Source: Naganishia liquefaciens (taxonomy: Eukaryota > Basidiomycota > Tremellomycetes > Filobasidiales > Filobasidiaceae). From it: a stretch of DNA of 64,000 nucleotides. The stretch is taken from positions 59,371 to 123,370 of the forward strand of contig BLZA01000024.1 of the NCBI GenBank assembly GCA_013423385.1, in the 5' to 3' direction. Positions 48,670 to 59,841 of this stretch are shown piece by piece. The notes below the pieces were generated by a model. It made no database searches and was not told where the DNA came from. It was given only the letters and a program-made list of their open reading frames with translations. Position numbers and translations under genes: made by a program. The number at the start of each line of letters is the position of its first letter. Positions within the stretch are counted from its first letter, which is position 1.

Positions 48670-51600
48670 GGTGGGGATGGACGGGATGGAGCAGTACGGA
48701 AGGGACCAAGGGGGGGGTGGGGAAACGTGGGCTGAATGAAAGGAAATGTTGGATGGGTGAATAGCCGGCGACGGAGGTGCGCCCGCTGCAATGGCAGGGG
48801 GGAAGCCAGGCCGGTCCCCCTTGCGCTCGAGTCGACAGTGGGGCTCGTGATTTGGCCCCCCTTACGGAATGATACACGGGCAGGGATAGCAGGACCGATG
48901 CAGCGGGGGTAAACATGATTCGACAATGAGCATTGCGTTTCCTATCCATGTAACTAGATTGCCAGACATCTCTCTCGCGGGAGTCGGCAGCATGTTGCGG
49001 CGAAGACAATTTTCAGCGGCGTAATATCTAGGACTGGATAGCGTTTGCCGGAAACGGTGGACGCCAGTCCGCCGTTCCTCGTTGCCAGCCGATTCATTGA
49101 GACCGCTGTTTGCGTGCCTGATATGTTTGACGGCATGAGGTAGCACGGGATACGGAATGTCAAAGAGACGACCCGCCGCTGTCGGATACATGCGGAAGGG
49201 TCACATGGGAGTTCTGAGTGACAATGTGGCGTTGGCTTATAAGGCAAGAGCGCGATATATCCCAACGTAGCCAATCGGCCGTAGCCAATCGGCGGCGACT
49301 GAACACCCAGTCGATCCGCAAAGCAATCTTGTGGGTATGGTTTCCGCGGGTTGAAGCACTTTCAACTCATCGAGGTGAGAATCAATGGTCTGGAGAGTAT
49401 GAGATTGCGTAGTGCGCGCAGCTGATCAGGGGACAGCTGTGCGTGTGCAAACGAGATGATTCCGAATTTGTTGGACTGCATTCAGGCGAGAAAGATATTC
49501 CGCCGATGGAGCTACAACGGCATCAGGCGTCGGTTTTCTCCCAGTCTGAAAAGCCCTGCGGATGACTTTAGGTCGCGGCGCTCATTCCGAGCTGTTGGAC
49601 AGTCGAACGTCTTTCTTGCCAAGTCAAACGCCTCGGAGAATGGACCTAGTGCAAGGACGAGATAAGAGGTGTCTGTCGACGTGCTGGTTCAACCGTATCA
49701 ACGACAAACAAAACTCGGGATATACCGATGCTCGAGATTTCCTTTGGAAGCGTACATCTAATAGATTCCCGTTATTCACCAGTCGGAAAAGCATGTCAGT
49801 CATCCTATCGGTCTCGGTGGAGAAATTGATAGTTGACCAACGTTACAGCGCGACAGCCTCAATTGGAGAACATTGCCAGGCGGGACATTCTCGCTTGGCG
49901 TTGACGAGGCGATATATTGAGCAGCATGTGATATCGTATGGCGGAGCGGAATTCCGGAGAATGGGGAGCGGTCACAGGAGCGAAGCTGGGAGCGGCGAAC
50001 ACGACATGCCGAGTATTGCACGACGACATACCCTATATCTAGTAGGCAACCACGTACACGGTTCAAGCTCCCGGGTGACGAATCTCGGTGAAACCCGCCC
50101 CTCGCAATCGACCCATAGGGGGGGACTCTTGACGGAAAATTGAGTATTCGTAGGACTCGGCGGTACGGAGGTTCAGCGAGATGGTAGCCATATCAAGCAG
50201 GTTCACGTTTGGCGGTGCACGCAACATGAGAACATCATCAGCATCAAGGATTCTGGAAGAAGGTCTCTGTTATGCGGCGATAAGTTTTCGCAGCGCGATC
50301 AAGAGACGCGTCATGCTTTCGAGGTGAGTGTTCGCTACGCGATCTCGCCTTGGGGTACCCTGATGACAGTGGTTTCTCAGCTTTCATCAGCTTCAGTGGT
50401 CAGCGCTCAGGCGATTGGAGGCTAGTGCCTCATTGGGTTTACCGCAAGTGCTACAGACGCCGCGTTGGGCAGATATCTTTCCAAGGTCTTCCACTCAATG
50501 TTCTCGTCAATGTTGCCGACTCGTTCGCCGAAGATACGGCATTTCGGGTCATCGTATCTATGAGTCGAACCAGGCGATCGATCGAGGTGGCGACTCTGCC
50601 GGTGCTCTTTGAGAATTTGTTCCTGGACAAGGTACAGAGGTTGACACACGCCTCGGTCGAAGGATCCCGCAACACAAAGTGAGTATCGAGAGACGTTCAG
50701 CTTGCAACGTCTTTTACTCATATCTCCCCTCATCCCAGATTCTGCCTCTTCCAAGAACGTCCTTGGGTGTAGAGTCGCGTCGATACGTTATACCCAAACC
50801 TGATTGCTGTCATCGAGGTGGATAGAGTTTCCACATGGATCATCCTCGACGGCGTTGTGCACATCGACATTCATCTCCTCAAGCCTGTCAAGGCGGCAAC
50901 CATCCTTGGGCTGAAGGTGCAGACGCCGGATCATCGCTAGATGCATGATGAGATGGAACCCTCATCGCCCATTTCGAGCGGAGATCGACTCGTTTTGAAT
51001 ATGCTATTGAAGGTCATTGATGCGAAGGTGAGCGCGTATCATGGTCGCTCGAAATTCTTTTTCATCTGAAGACTTTGAACAGCTCAGCTGCGCAGCTTTG
51101 GCTTGCCGCAGTTTTCTCTTCTCAACAAGACCTTTATATCCCTGCCAGCAAGAAAACATGAAACGGTCCGGATTCCGACGGTTGCGATGAGCAAGGCTAC
51201 ATGCGATATCCTTCTAGAGCACATGGTGCCTCAGAGTGGTTTCGCAGTCGATTCATGTCAGCGCTGCGTGGGAATAGGCGATGGCGATCTCCGCATGCCG
51301 AGATGCACGAATATGCAGCGAGTCTACTGGGTCCAAGCATTCCTTGCGTATAACAACGGGAACAATGTCGTAAATATACTCCTCCGGGGCGACTAGCAAC
51401 GCCGCGCTATGAAGACGGCTGTACGAACATTGCTAGAATCTGGAGTTTAGTCCGAAACCAAGGAGCTGGTATCTCTATCCGCATTCTCCCCTATATCGGC
51501 GCCTGAGACACGTCTTTGTATGGTATTGCCAGGAGTAGAACGGTCGACATGTAGTCATAAGACATTGATCCATCTACATCGGAAAGCAGCGTAGACTTAG

Positions 51601-51926
51601 CACCCTTCACCCAATGATTCAAATGCCTTCTGTCATCGATTTTTTGAAGCGGCTCATAGGTCTATTGGCCTGCCAGCGCTCATGTCCAATACTGGCCGTG
51701 ACTCCAGGGATAGACTTACTTGCAGGGAAAATCAAACGGACGATCCGAATGCCGACAATCCTAACGTTGCGGCCTTGGGACTGCTGATGGCAACGGCCGC
51801 GAGGTGCACAGACCAAACCGCGAAAACTCTCACCGTTCAAGTCTGTATTCATTTATATCATCATTTCGCAACACGACCGATTCTAGAGTGCACACAGCCG
51901 CATCCCATCTTCCAATACTTGCTCAT
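48670..51926. other. Gene-poor stretch with one F-box-like relic
   Basis: Left end: acyltransferase promoter. Tandem CCAAT boxes at about 49267-49293. The F-box-like relic at 50454-51396 is listed separately. No other gene is supported. Confidence 0.45.
50454..51396 (+). pseudogene. Decayed F-box-like gene
   Basis: At 50480-50680 the plus strand encodes LPLNVLVNVADSFAEDTAFR followed by SMSRTRRSIEVATLPVLFEN, the helix pattern of F-box-like domains (LP..VL at the start, a serine/arginine turn, then LP.LF). A GTGAGT donor follows at about 50680. The next segment (FCLFQERPWV) meets an early stop, and later open pieces (ILDGVVHIDIHLLKPVK, and the frame at 51103-51396 with KTFISLPARKHETVRI) lie in different frames. 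It looks like a broken gene of the kind of F-box/LRR-like family that basidiomycetes often expand. Confidence 0.35.
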
Positions 51927-54150
51927 TTATTTCTCGTCTGGAAAGAATTTTAGCAAAATTGGCTTTGTACCTGACTCTGGACCTACCCTTGGTATCGTAA
52001 GAAGAGTCGATCGAGCCGAGCAACAATTTGACGAGCCACATCTCTGGGGTCAGCTGTACGCCGCTGGTGCGCATCATCTCGTCCTGCTCGACTTCATAGT
52101 TGGACGTCGAATCGATCAAGCCACCGATAGCGGGGTGGTTGTCCAGTTCACCAAGGAAGGCCTGTGCCTTGAGATCATTGCCGATCTGCGCAAACTGGTA
52201 CGAGACGGCGTCCGGGCCGTACTGCATGGGCAAGAGGTCAGTGGTTGGAAGACTTGGAAAAAACCAAAAAAAAAAAAAAGAAAAAGAAAAAAAAGGATCG
52301 CGGCTCACCCTCGTTCGCGCCAGTTCTTGGTTCGTACGCATGATGACGTTGAAGACCTGCTCCTTGGGCTCACCGGCGGGCGTGCCATCCGTCAAGATGA
52401 CGATCAACAACGGCTTCTTGAGCTGGTTGGCGCGCGCCGGACCGAGGAGCAGCGGCTGGATGATCTTTGCGTCGAGCTGCGTGCCGAGCGGGGTGAGACC
52501 GCTGAAGCGAACCTGGGTGAGGAGGTTGAGCGCCGCGGCTTCCGAGTTGATGCCGTTGCCCTCGACCCGCGAGTTCATGAAGCGGACCTGTGAGGGATGG
52601 GGGAGGATGTCAGTGTGGGGAAGAAAAGGGGTGTGAGTGGGTGCGTACCTGGATGCCGTCTTGGTCGAAGAGCGAGGTGGCGTAGGCCACGCGGGACAGG
52701 ATGAGCTTGAGATCATCGATTCGCTCGCCACCTGGAGACACGTGATCAGCGGGTGAACAACAAGATGCCAAACGCATAGCGTACCCTCTTCAAACGCCAT
52801 GGATCCTGCGCGAGACAGCTAGCATCAGCCGAGGTACCCCTGTGAAAACCAGTGCGGACGGCGCGAACTCACCGGAATCATCAACGTAGAGCACGACGTC
52901 GAACAAGGAGATCTTGACGAGATCCGTCGCGATTTCTTTGGGCATGCGCCATTCGGTGGCGATCTTGTCGAGCGCGCCCGAGGAGGCGACTTGGGCGGCG
53001 ATCATGTCGAGGGAGCCGGGAGGGTAGAAGGCTTGGATGTTTTGCTGGCGGGGGAAAGGGGAGATTAGCGCCGGAGTGCCGAATGACGATTGCAAGGTTG
53101 TGGTTGTGGAAAATCCAGCCTCTTCGATAACTCGCAACGCCGCATTGCTCCTGGCGAGCGGCTTTTCCCAACCTCATCGATGTCAACCCAGATGCCAAGC
53201 TGCACGTTGTCGCTGAACGTTATCGCCCAACATTGTCACTGCACATCACACTTTTCTACCCTGCCAATGGCATTCTCGCCGAACCTGCCCGTTGCCGCGA
53301 ACGCTCCCAACGTGCCTCGCGACACCGACGCATGGCCCTCCTTGAGCCGTTGCGTTCCTCCCAACACATAGCGAACCCTCCCCATTCTGGCAACCATTGC
53401 GCGTATACTCTTGTCATTTCCCTTAACCGCAGCAGTCCCGCCCTACGGCAGATACTTGTTTATAGGCCGATAACTCTCTTTCAGGGCGTCCACCAAAACG
53501 CCCAATTTCATTTCCGCCGGGGAAGAAAAAAGACGCGCTACTCACGTCCTGAACACACTGCTGCAACACCGTCAACAAGTACCTCGCATCTCGCGTATCT
53601 CCTCCGCCCGGTGCACCGCCTTGAGGTTGCTGCTGCTGAGGCTGTCCGTACGCCTGTTGCTGCCCGTATTGCTGCTGAGGCTGTCCATACTGCTGCTGCT
53701 GCTGCTGAAGCTGTCCGTAGGACTGTTGCTGCCCATACTGCTGCTGTCCCTGCTGTCCATACTGCTGCTGGCCGGGCGGCGGACCTGGAGGAGCACCATA
53801 CGGCGATGCGGCGGCACCCGGGGGAGGACCTGAAGGAGGGGCGTAGGATGGTGGACCGCCGGGTGTGGACGCGGATCCAGATGCGGGTTGAGGCGTCGGC
53901 ATGGAGCCAGGGTAGGTTCCGCGTTGGGAAGGGTAGCCGCCTGCAGAGGGGTGTCCGGGAGGAGCAGAGGGAGGTGCGGCGTAGGACTGCTGAGGGGCTT
54001 GGCCGTATGGCTGTTGGGCGCCGGCGCCGACGCCGGCCATGTTGGGGGGTGCGCCTTGGGCGGCGTTTGCTGCGGCTGGGAGGGGATGAGTGCGTGGTTG
54101 AAGGGGAGAGGCAGGGGGGCGGGCGTACCGAGTTTGGAAGCGAGACCCAT
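51927..54150 (-). CDS. vWA-domain protein with Pro/Gln-rich N-terminus
   Basis: The start codon at 54150 lies in a short first exon (MGLASKL). The second exon opens AAANAAQGAPPNMAGVGAGA and encodes a low-complexity Gly/Pro/Gln/Tyr region of about 170 residues with many YGQQQ repeats. A von Willebrand A domain follows: KISLFDVVLYVDDSGSM, in which DxSGS is the MIDAS metal site, then ERIDDLKLILSRVAYATSLF, TPLGTQLDAKII, and the ILTDGTPAG block with the third MIDAS Asp. The C-terminus contains AFLGELDNHPAIGGLIDSTS and ends SSYDTKDEK with the stop at 51927. One exon of only 21 nt (52785-52805) carries the end of the MIDAS motif. One intron has a long poly-T tract. It probably works in the cytosol as a protein-binding adaptor; its partner is unknown. 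Confidence 0.85.
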
Positions 54151-54712
54151 GGTGTGTATGAGGGGAAGTCGAGGGGACAGGGGAAAGGGAATGGCAACAC
54201 CGCGCTGTGCTATATACCCAGCGATTGCATTCGTCATGTGCCGGCTAATTACCCGAATCGGCTGACGCGGCGCGCTTGGCGGGGCGGGGAGCGTGGTCAC
54301 GTGACAGCACAGGCACCTGGGGCGATGGCCTCGAGAGGCGAATTCGAGTGCAATGTTGGATCATGTATATCAATCTGAAGGGCCCCATGGGCACAGTGTC
54401 GCTTTCTAGTAAATCACCATGTATTGTCTCATCCTATGGTGTCCTGACACGTCTGTAATGTCTGGATATTCGCGATTAGGGTTGTAAAAGTCGCGATATC
54501 ACGGGTCCCCCCCGCAACCTCTGTCACTGTGAAGAACAGATCGATCGAGAGGCTGTTTCGTGCCTCTTCGCCGCCCACATTTGCGGATCAAGTTGTCTCA
54601 CAGTCTTTCGATATTCTATATTGTCATTCTCGAGCACCCAGCGATAATTGCGCCAGTCTCGGAGCCCCGACCATGCCTGGCGGTATTCAACGTATGATGC
54701 GGGCAGACGCAG
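54151..54712. other. Intergenic, boundary of repeat-rich region
   Basis: Promoter of the vWA gene on the left. To the right the mobile-element nest begins. A TGTCAC sits at about 54523. No gene seen. Confidence 0.5.
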
Positions 54713-55027
54713 ATGGTCTCGGAAGGCTACGATATCGACGAGCAAGGGGCCGCGATGGAGGGGGATGCCATATTAGCTGACATCCGCAGGGCTCGCGAGG
54801 CTTCGATGCCGAAGGCAACGCAAGCTGCGTATGCCGCCCCGATCAGAGACTATCGGGCCTTTTGCCTCGAGTGGGCGGCGGAGGTGGAGAAGAAAATGCC
54901 GTTGGATCAGTTGGATCAGGTGGATGAGGCCCAGCAGCCCAGCGGTCTCTGGAAGAGACAAATAGGTATCAGTCTAGGGGCATACAACGATCGACCGCTA
55001 CAGTACAATGATCTAGTCTATCGCTGA
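54713..55027 (+). pseudogene. Crypton-like tyrosine recombinase, N-terminal fragment
   Basis: A short frame encodes a helical segment, MPKATQAAYAAPIRDYRAFC followed by LEWAAEVEKKMP. It matches the start of the core-binding (SAM-like) region of Crypton/GCR1-type fungal tyrosine recombinases, where T..AY..P..EF..WC is common. The frame ends at 55027, shortly before the solo LTR at 55122. It is probably the 5' part of the same gene as the catalytic fragment at 56992-57885, now separated by LTR insertions. Confidence 0.5.
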
Positions 55028-55121
55028 TACTTGATATTTCATGAGCTTGGAACACTTGTCACTAGAGCGCGAGTCGCTAAATTGCTCAAGACCGGCGTAG
55101 CGGGCCTGTAAGAGTCTCGAC
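55028..55121. other. Element sequence left of LTR1, with target-site duplication
   Basis: Ends in TCGAC (55117-55121), the left copy of the LTR1 target-site duplication; the right copy is 55671-55675. Confidence 0.7.
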
Positions 55122-55670
55122 TGTAGTGATACAGCCTCACCAGTGCCCATTGTATGCCATAGTCGTGACGGGGAGATTACATCGTCACCATTGCCGCGTG
55201 GCTGACTAATCGAGCTCTGGCAGTGATTCTCGTGACTTGGCCTGTGGGCGCTTCGCAGAAGCTAGGAGTGGCGAAGCTGCCTCACTGTCCGATAGTACGT
55301 TACCACACGCTTCGCCGAAGTTAGGATAGACGAAGAGCCTGGCGACACGCACACGCTTTGCCGGACCATGGAATGACGAAGCCGGCACTTGGCCCTTCTC
55401 CAAGCGCTTCTGAATAGCGAGGTTAGGTATATATAGAAGTCCTCTTCACTTCTTGTAATAGCTCTTATGCCTTATGACTCACCCCTTGATTCACCTTTAA
55501 CTCCGAAGCTACCTTGAGTGCAAGACTTTCTCAGGATTAGCTACCCTTTGTCTTACACAAATAGGTATTCGGATCCCGTCTTACGTAATAAGAGTACATC
55601 GCTAGTGCTAGATCCCAATACAACGACGGTATAGTCTTGCTCTCGCAACACTAACTACTTGTCCGCCACA
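55122..55670 (+). mobile_element. Solo LTR 1 (about 549 bp)
   Basis: Begins TGTAGTGATACAG and ends GTCCGCCACA, so it has TG..CA termini. It is flanked by a perfect 5-bp direct repeat TCGAC. Inside are a TATATAGAAG promoter-like box and a segment with GAAGCTACCTTGAGTGCAAG shared with the other two copies. No internal coding region adjoins it, so it is a solo LTR left by recombination of an LTR retrotransposon. Confidence 0.85.
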
Positions 55671-56091
55671 TCGACTATCAGCTCACTGATACCTCGCCCG
55701 ATAGTCTAGTTAGGTTGACAAATGTATTAGTTTAGGTTTATGGTTGGACACTCAGATAGGTTTGTTTAGGTTTGTTATCACTCTTTTGTTGTAACCAAGT
55801 AGCTTGTCTACTTGGGACTTGTACCCGTTTCGCGACAGTCTTGACTTTAGCCACCATTGTACAGCTCAGATGAGCTTCTCCTATTCTTGTACCCGACGAG
55901 GACAGCAGTTATGTCCTTTGTACCTATTGTTAGTCACAAGCGACATAGGCTCTGTCGTGGCTATAAGTTATGTCCATCGGATCCAAAGCTGAAGATATAG
56001 TCTCTGTCTTTCTACGGATTCGCCTCCCAAAGGTAATATTGGGATTTGTCTATATAAGAGGAGCCAAAGTTGTACCTTTTCGAAGCCACAT
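55671..56091. other. Noncoding sequence between solo LTRs
   Basis: AT-rich, no coding potential. It starts with the second TCGAC and ends with CACAT, the left target-site duplication of LTR2. It may itself be an older LTR remnant, because it has a TATATAAG box near 56052. Confidence 0.5.
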
Positions 56092-56648
56092 TGTAGAGAT
56101 ACAACCCCATAAGCACCGTTGTATGCCATAGTCGTGACGATGACATCACATCGTCACCATTGTCGCATAGCTGACTCAGCGAGATCTCTGCTACCTTGCA
56201 GTGACTCCTCGCACTTCGCCTCTGCATGCTTCGCAGAAGCCAGTACTGGCGAAGCAGCTTCCACAACTCCTCACTTCGTCTTCACACGCTTCGCCGAAGT
56301 TAGCGTAGACGAAGAGCCTGGCTTGACGCCACGCTTCGCTGGACTACGGAATGACGAAGCCAGTACTTCGCTCCTCCACGAGTAATCCAGGAGGGTTAAT
56401 ATAGGTATATATAGAAGACTTTCTAGTCTCTTGTAATAGCTCCCATGCTTATGATTCACCCTTTGATTTTCCCTTAACTACGAAGCTACCTTGAGTGCAA
56501 GACTTTCTCAGGATTAGCTACCCTAGTCTTCCACTCCCAGTGATACAAGATCCTGCCTTGAGGTAGTAAGTGTACATCGTTTGTGCTAGATCCCTTATAC
56601 AACGACGGTGCTACCTGCTACAGCGGGATAGATCACTGGTCCGCGACA
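56092..56648 (+). mobile_element. Solo LTR 2 (about 557 bp)
   Basis: Same family and orientation as LTR1. It begins TGTAGAGATAC, ends GTCCGCGACA, and is flanked by a perfect 5-bp duplication CACAT (56087-56091 and 56649-56653). Similarity to LTR1 runs along nearly the whole length, with many substitutions. It is an independent insertion, because its duplication differs from that of LTR1. Confidence 0.85.
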
Positions 56649-56991
56649 CACATGTCCATGAAATCACGCTTGATCTCACCTAACCGGTGGCAAGAGTCAC
56701 CCTCCTCCCCTTCTTAGTTGGATACGAAGCACAATTCTATTTGAGTGGACCCACCAGGGCCGCATACTGTAGACAGTCGCACTATTTCAAATTGCTAGCT
56801 GCTACAACGCTATACAGGTCTCTTACAGGGCCGAACATATAAGCAGCGGGGATGGTGGTCGGAGGGAAAGGAAAGGGGAGGACGGTGGCGTCCATCGGAG
56901 ATGCGCCAGCGGCTGAGGTGGTGACCGGAGAATCACCGACTGTAGGTTATAAGACGTTATAAGCCACTTTATGTCGCTTTGTCTCTTGCAG

Positions 56992-57885
56992 AAGCAGCAG
57001 ATGGCGACGACGGATCGGGTGATGAACAGCCCGAGCTGATTTCCAGCAGTCATCGAGTCGATGACAACTCTGAAGCGACAGAAAGCAGAGAAGAAAGAAG
57101 AGCTCATTTGTGGATAGATGCCAAGGTCGATATTCATTAGATGACATCGAGAAACTACGAAATCCCGGACTTGGATTGATGATTGTTGATGATCCGCTGA
57201 CGAGATTCGTCCCTCTAGACTCATTCTTAGACGAATATTATGAAACAATGCAGGTGGCCGACATCATGAATGAAGGTCTGACGCGTAACACGGCAGAGGG
57301 ATTACGCGACCGAACAATGAATGCGCTCTCCCACTGTGGATCGCTCAGAGGTGAGGATGCAAGCGGCATTCAACTGCCTGATGTGTAGCACTTTCCCCCA
57401 GAGCATCGTGAAGAGCCGACATCACGTGACATTGTGGTGGTCCTCTTACTGGATGGCAAGACCAATCAGCATGGCAATACTCAATACATGGGTGCGATCC
57501 GAAATGAAAATTCGGATGAGTGTCCTCCGGACGCGATGGCAATGTGGCTGTTCTACAGGTCAGCGACTTCTGCTGTAGTACAATGTAGCCATCATGGACT
57601 GTCACTGAGCCCATTTTACGTAACAGATTCCAGCTGAGCGGCGAAACCTTCGATGTTCAATACAATAGTTTTCCTCAGATGGATGGACTGTCTCAAAATG
57701 GTATCTCGGCGAACGCAAATGCAAAGGCAACCAAAGCAGTTTTCGAAAGACCGGGTATTCGACAACTGTCGAAGAAAGTGACCCATATCTTCCGTGGATC
57801 CGGTGCAAGGATGGCTAACCTGTTCGGTGCAAGCGAGACGGATATTCAGAGAGGCGATCGATGTGATATGTCATCTATGGCTTGA
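56992..57885 (+). pseudogene. Crypton-like tyrosine recombinase, catalytic fragment (copy A)
   Basis: Matches the Ndc10/GCR1-type (Crypton) recombinase fold. After an acidic stretch, the segment MNALSHCGSLRGEDASGIQL carries the first catalytic-type Arg (LRGE). A single in-frame TAG at 57386-57388 breaks the gene. The frame then continues through VVVLLLDGKTNQHGNTQYMG, a hallmark block of this family, and CPPDAMAMWLFYR. An intron (about 57560-57630) joins to FQLSGETFDVQYN. The last part holds KKVTHIFRGSGARMANLFGA, with the His..Arg pair. The frame ends at DMSSMA, before the position where the nucleophilic Tyr is expected. So it is nearly intact in sequence but dead in form: one nonsense codon and no visible Tyr. 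Confidence 0.7.
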
Positions 57886-57926
57886 CATTAGTGGGATTCA
57901 AAGTTAGCCAAATCGCGTGACGGACC

Positions 57927-58311
57927 TGTCACACTGTCACAAAATCCCGAGTTTCCTCACTTTTCCAAAAGTCCGGATTGTTCTGTCGGAGCAATGAAAT
58001 ACCGAGATTTTGTGACAGATTTGCTGCAACTCGACCTGTCACAAAAAGGCTTCTATTCGTGTCACGCGTGACAAATGTCACGTCGAAACCATCAATTCTC
58101 ATCAACATCTTGATGGAGAAATGATGAAGGACAGGGTTGACAGCTCAAATGTCGTGACAAGTCTCAGAAAGGTTGTCAATTATCGGGTCACAAATGTCAC
58201 GCAATTAGCTAAGCAGAAGGACTAAAAGAAGGCCAGCATTTCCTGATAGAAACGGGCGGAGTGTTCTTTTAGCAGACCGGACTTTCCCTCCGTCTGCGTG
58301 ACCCTGTGACA
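57927..58311. repeat. Cluster of TGTCAC/GTGACA hexamers
   Basis: Ten exact copies in 385 bp on both strands: 57927, 57935, 58012, 58037, 58060, 58068, 58076, 58154, 58195 and 58306. Two of them form a perfect 14-bp palindrome TGTCACGCGTGACA at 58060-58073. It lies directly downstream of the recombinase fragment. A protein-binding array is an inference. Confidence 0.75.
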
Positions 58312-58834
58312 CCGCAACATAACTTTGAATCCCACTATTACCCTACGTTGTATTTGAAAACGCACACCAGCCAGGGCGAGACTGTAAAGCTCCTTAGTAC
58401 GGGGCGCCAACTAGCGGCCTTGTATGACTAAGCAGTGACCGATTATGAGATCGGATGAGTCCGGCTACTCTCGGAACATCCGGAGAAACTGGCACGTTCA
58501 ACGATCTTCTACTTCGGTGTCAGAACTGAGACAATAACAAGTGCTAGAGTGGAGCTACTGAAGGGTTCACAATAGCGGGGCTGAAGACAAGGGAACAGTG
58601 ATCGTGCGGTAATGTTAACTACGACTAGCGAGACTGGCGAGACGAGTTGTAAAGGCAAAGCAATGCTGAGCCAGTGACGCTTCTAGTTTGGGTGGCAAAG
58701 CGTGATTCAATAGAATGGGTTTCTACAGTACAAGGGATTTGAGCTTCATTATATAGACGTCGGGATTGGTGGCAAACTGAAGTTTGCACAAGGGAGCCCT
58801 TGATCCCTTTGAATGTAAACTGTCAATGCGAGAG

Positions 58835-58976
58835 CTGCAAAGGCTGCAAGTCGTGCACTGGCAAATCGGGCAGATTTGGCTAACTAGATAGAAGTCAGCT
58901 AGCTGCAGGGAGCCCAAGTACCCTGATGAGAAATGCATGTCACGGCAGAAGCCGCAAAGGCTGCAAGTTGTGCAAT
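58835..58976 (+). repeat. Two 26-bp direct repeats
   Basis: Core GCAAAGGCTGCAAGT(C/T)GTGCA occurs at 58835-58860 and 58951-58976 in the same reading frame, encoding CKGCKSC and RKGCKLC. A stop codon lies between them. Confidence 0.7.
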
Positions 58977-59489
58977 AACAGAATGGGCATAAGCAGACTT
59001 AGCTTGAAATGTGGAGGGGGGTTCGGGCACTTGATGGCTCGTTTACCTCTTGTCAGGCGGGGCTCGCTGGCGAGGCTCGCAATGCGCGCGATGCGGGCGG
59101 CGGAAGCAACAGTGGCAGCCGCCGCGGAGCGAAAACTGACATTTAGTCTAGTAGCTGTAAGGTGAATGACGTCTATAGAGCAGCTCTTCAGCTGAGCTCG
59201 TAAGCGATACGGGATAAGCTAGAGTTCAGCTGAATTACAAGTACAAGTCACAAGAGATTACAAGTGCAGAGCTAGCTAGAAAGGACCTTTTGTACTCGGT
59301 TTATCTTTTCTGCTACTGTACAACAATTTGGTAATTCCATTTTCAATCCTCCTTTGTCCTGCTTATCCTACTCGTTGTCCAAGTGGGCGAACATCTTGAG
59401 GAGAGGGGCGAGAGGGGCGTGCTGGCCTTCAGCAAGAGCTGAGCAGCAGCGTTAGTCCTCTTACAGAGACGCGGCGTCCGGCGCTAAGG

Positions 59490-59841
59490 TGTGGACCACA
59501 GTTTTACACTCAGTTCAAACTTCGGCACTAGGTCCAAAGCTTTGTACCAAGCACGCTCAGACACTGATGGCCTTAGCTGGCCTTCACACTGACGAATATA
59601 TACAGCGGGCATTTCTGCCCTTTGTGATAGTCTTCATGATGATGGTTCACCCTTGGCTTCACCTTTAACTCCGAAGCTACCTTGAGTGCAAGACCTTCGC
59701 AGGATCAGCTAGCCTGGTCTTCCACTTAAGGTATTCCAACTAACCCCTTGCGTGATAAGAGTACATCGTTAGTGCTGGATCCCAACACAACGGCGGAATA
59801 ATCCTTACTCATATAGCGATATTGACTTCTTGCCTGCGACA
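59490..59841 (+). mobile_element. Diverged/truncated LTR 3
   Basis: The 3' part (about 59640-59841) matches LTR1 and LTR2, including GAAGCTACCTTGAGTGCAAG, GTACATCGTTAGTGCTGGAT and the terminal TGCGACA. The 5' part differs, and no target-site duplication was found, so the left end is approximate. Confidence 0.65.

Larger units (their letters stand above)
57886..59489. other. Element flank without genes
   Basis: Holds the TGTCAC motif array (listed) and, at 58835-58860 and 58951-58976, two copies of a 26-bp segment spaced 116-117 bp apart. No gene is supported. Confidence 0.5.

Noticed and set aside
53233-54378. 381-codon plus-strand open frame opposite the vWA gene
   Set aside because: Low-complexity translation of the antisense of a Gln/Pro/Gly-rich coding region; no independent support.
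55122-56648. Reading the two LTRs as the ends of one short non-autonomous element
   Set aside because: Each LTR has its own perfect and different 5-bp duplication, so they are two solo LTRs rather than one 1.5-kb element.
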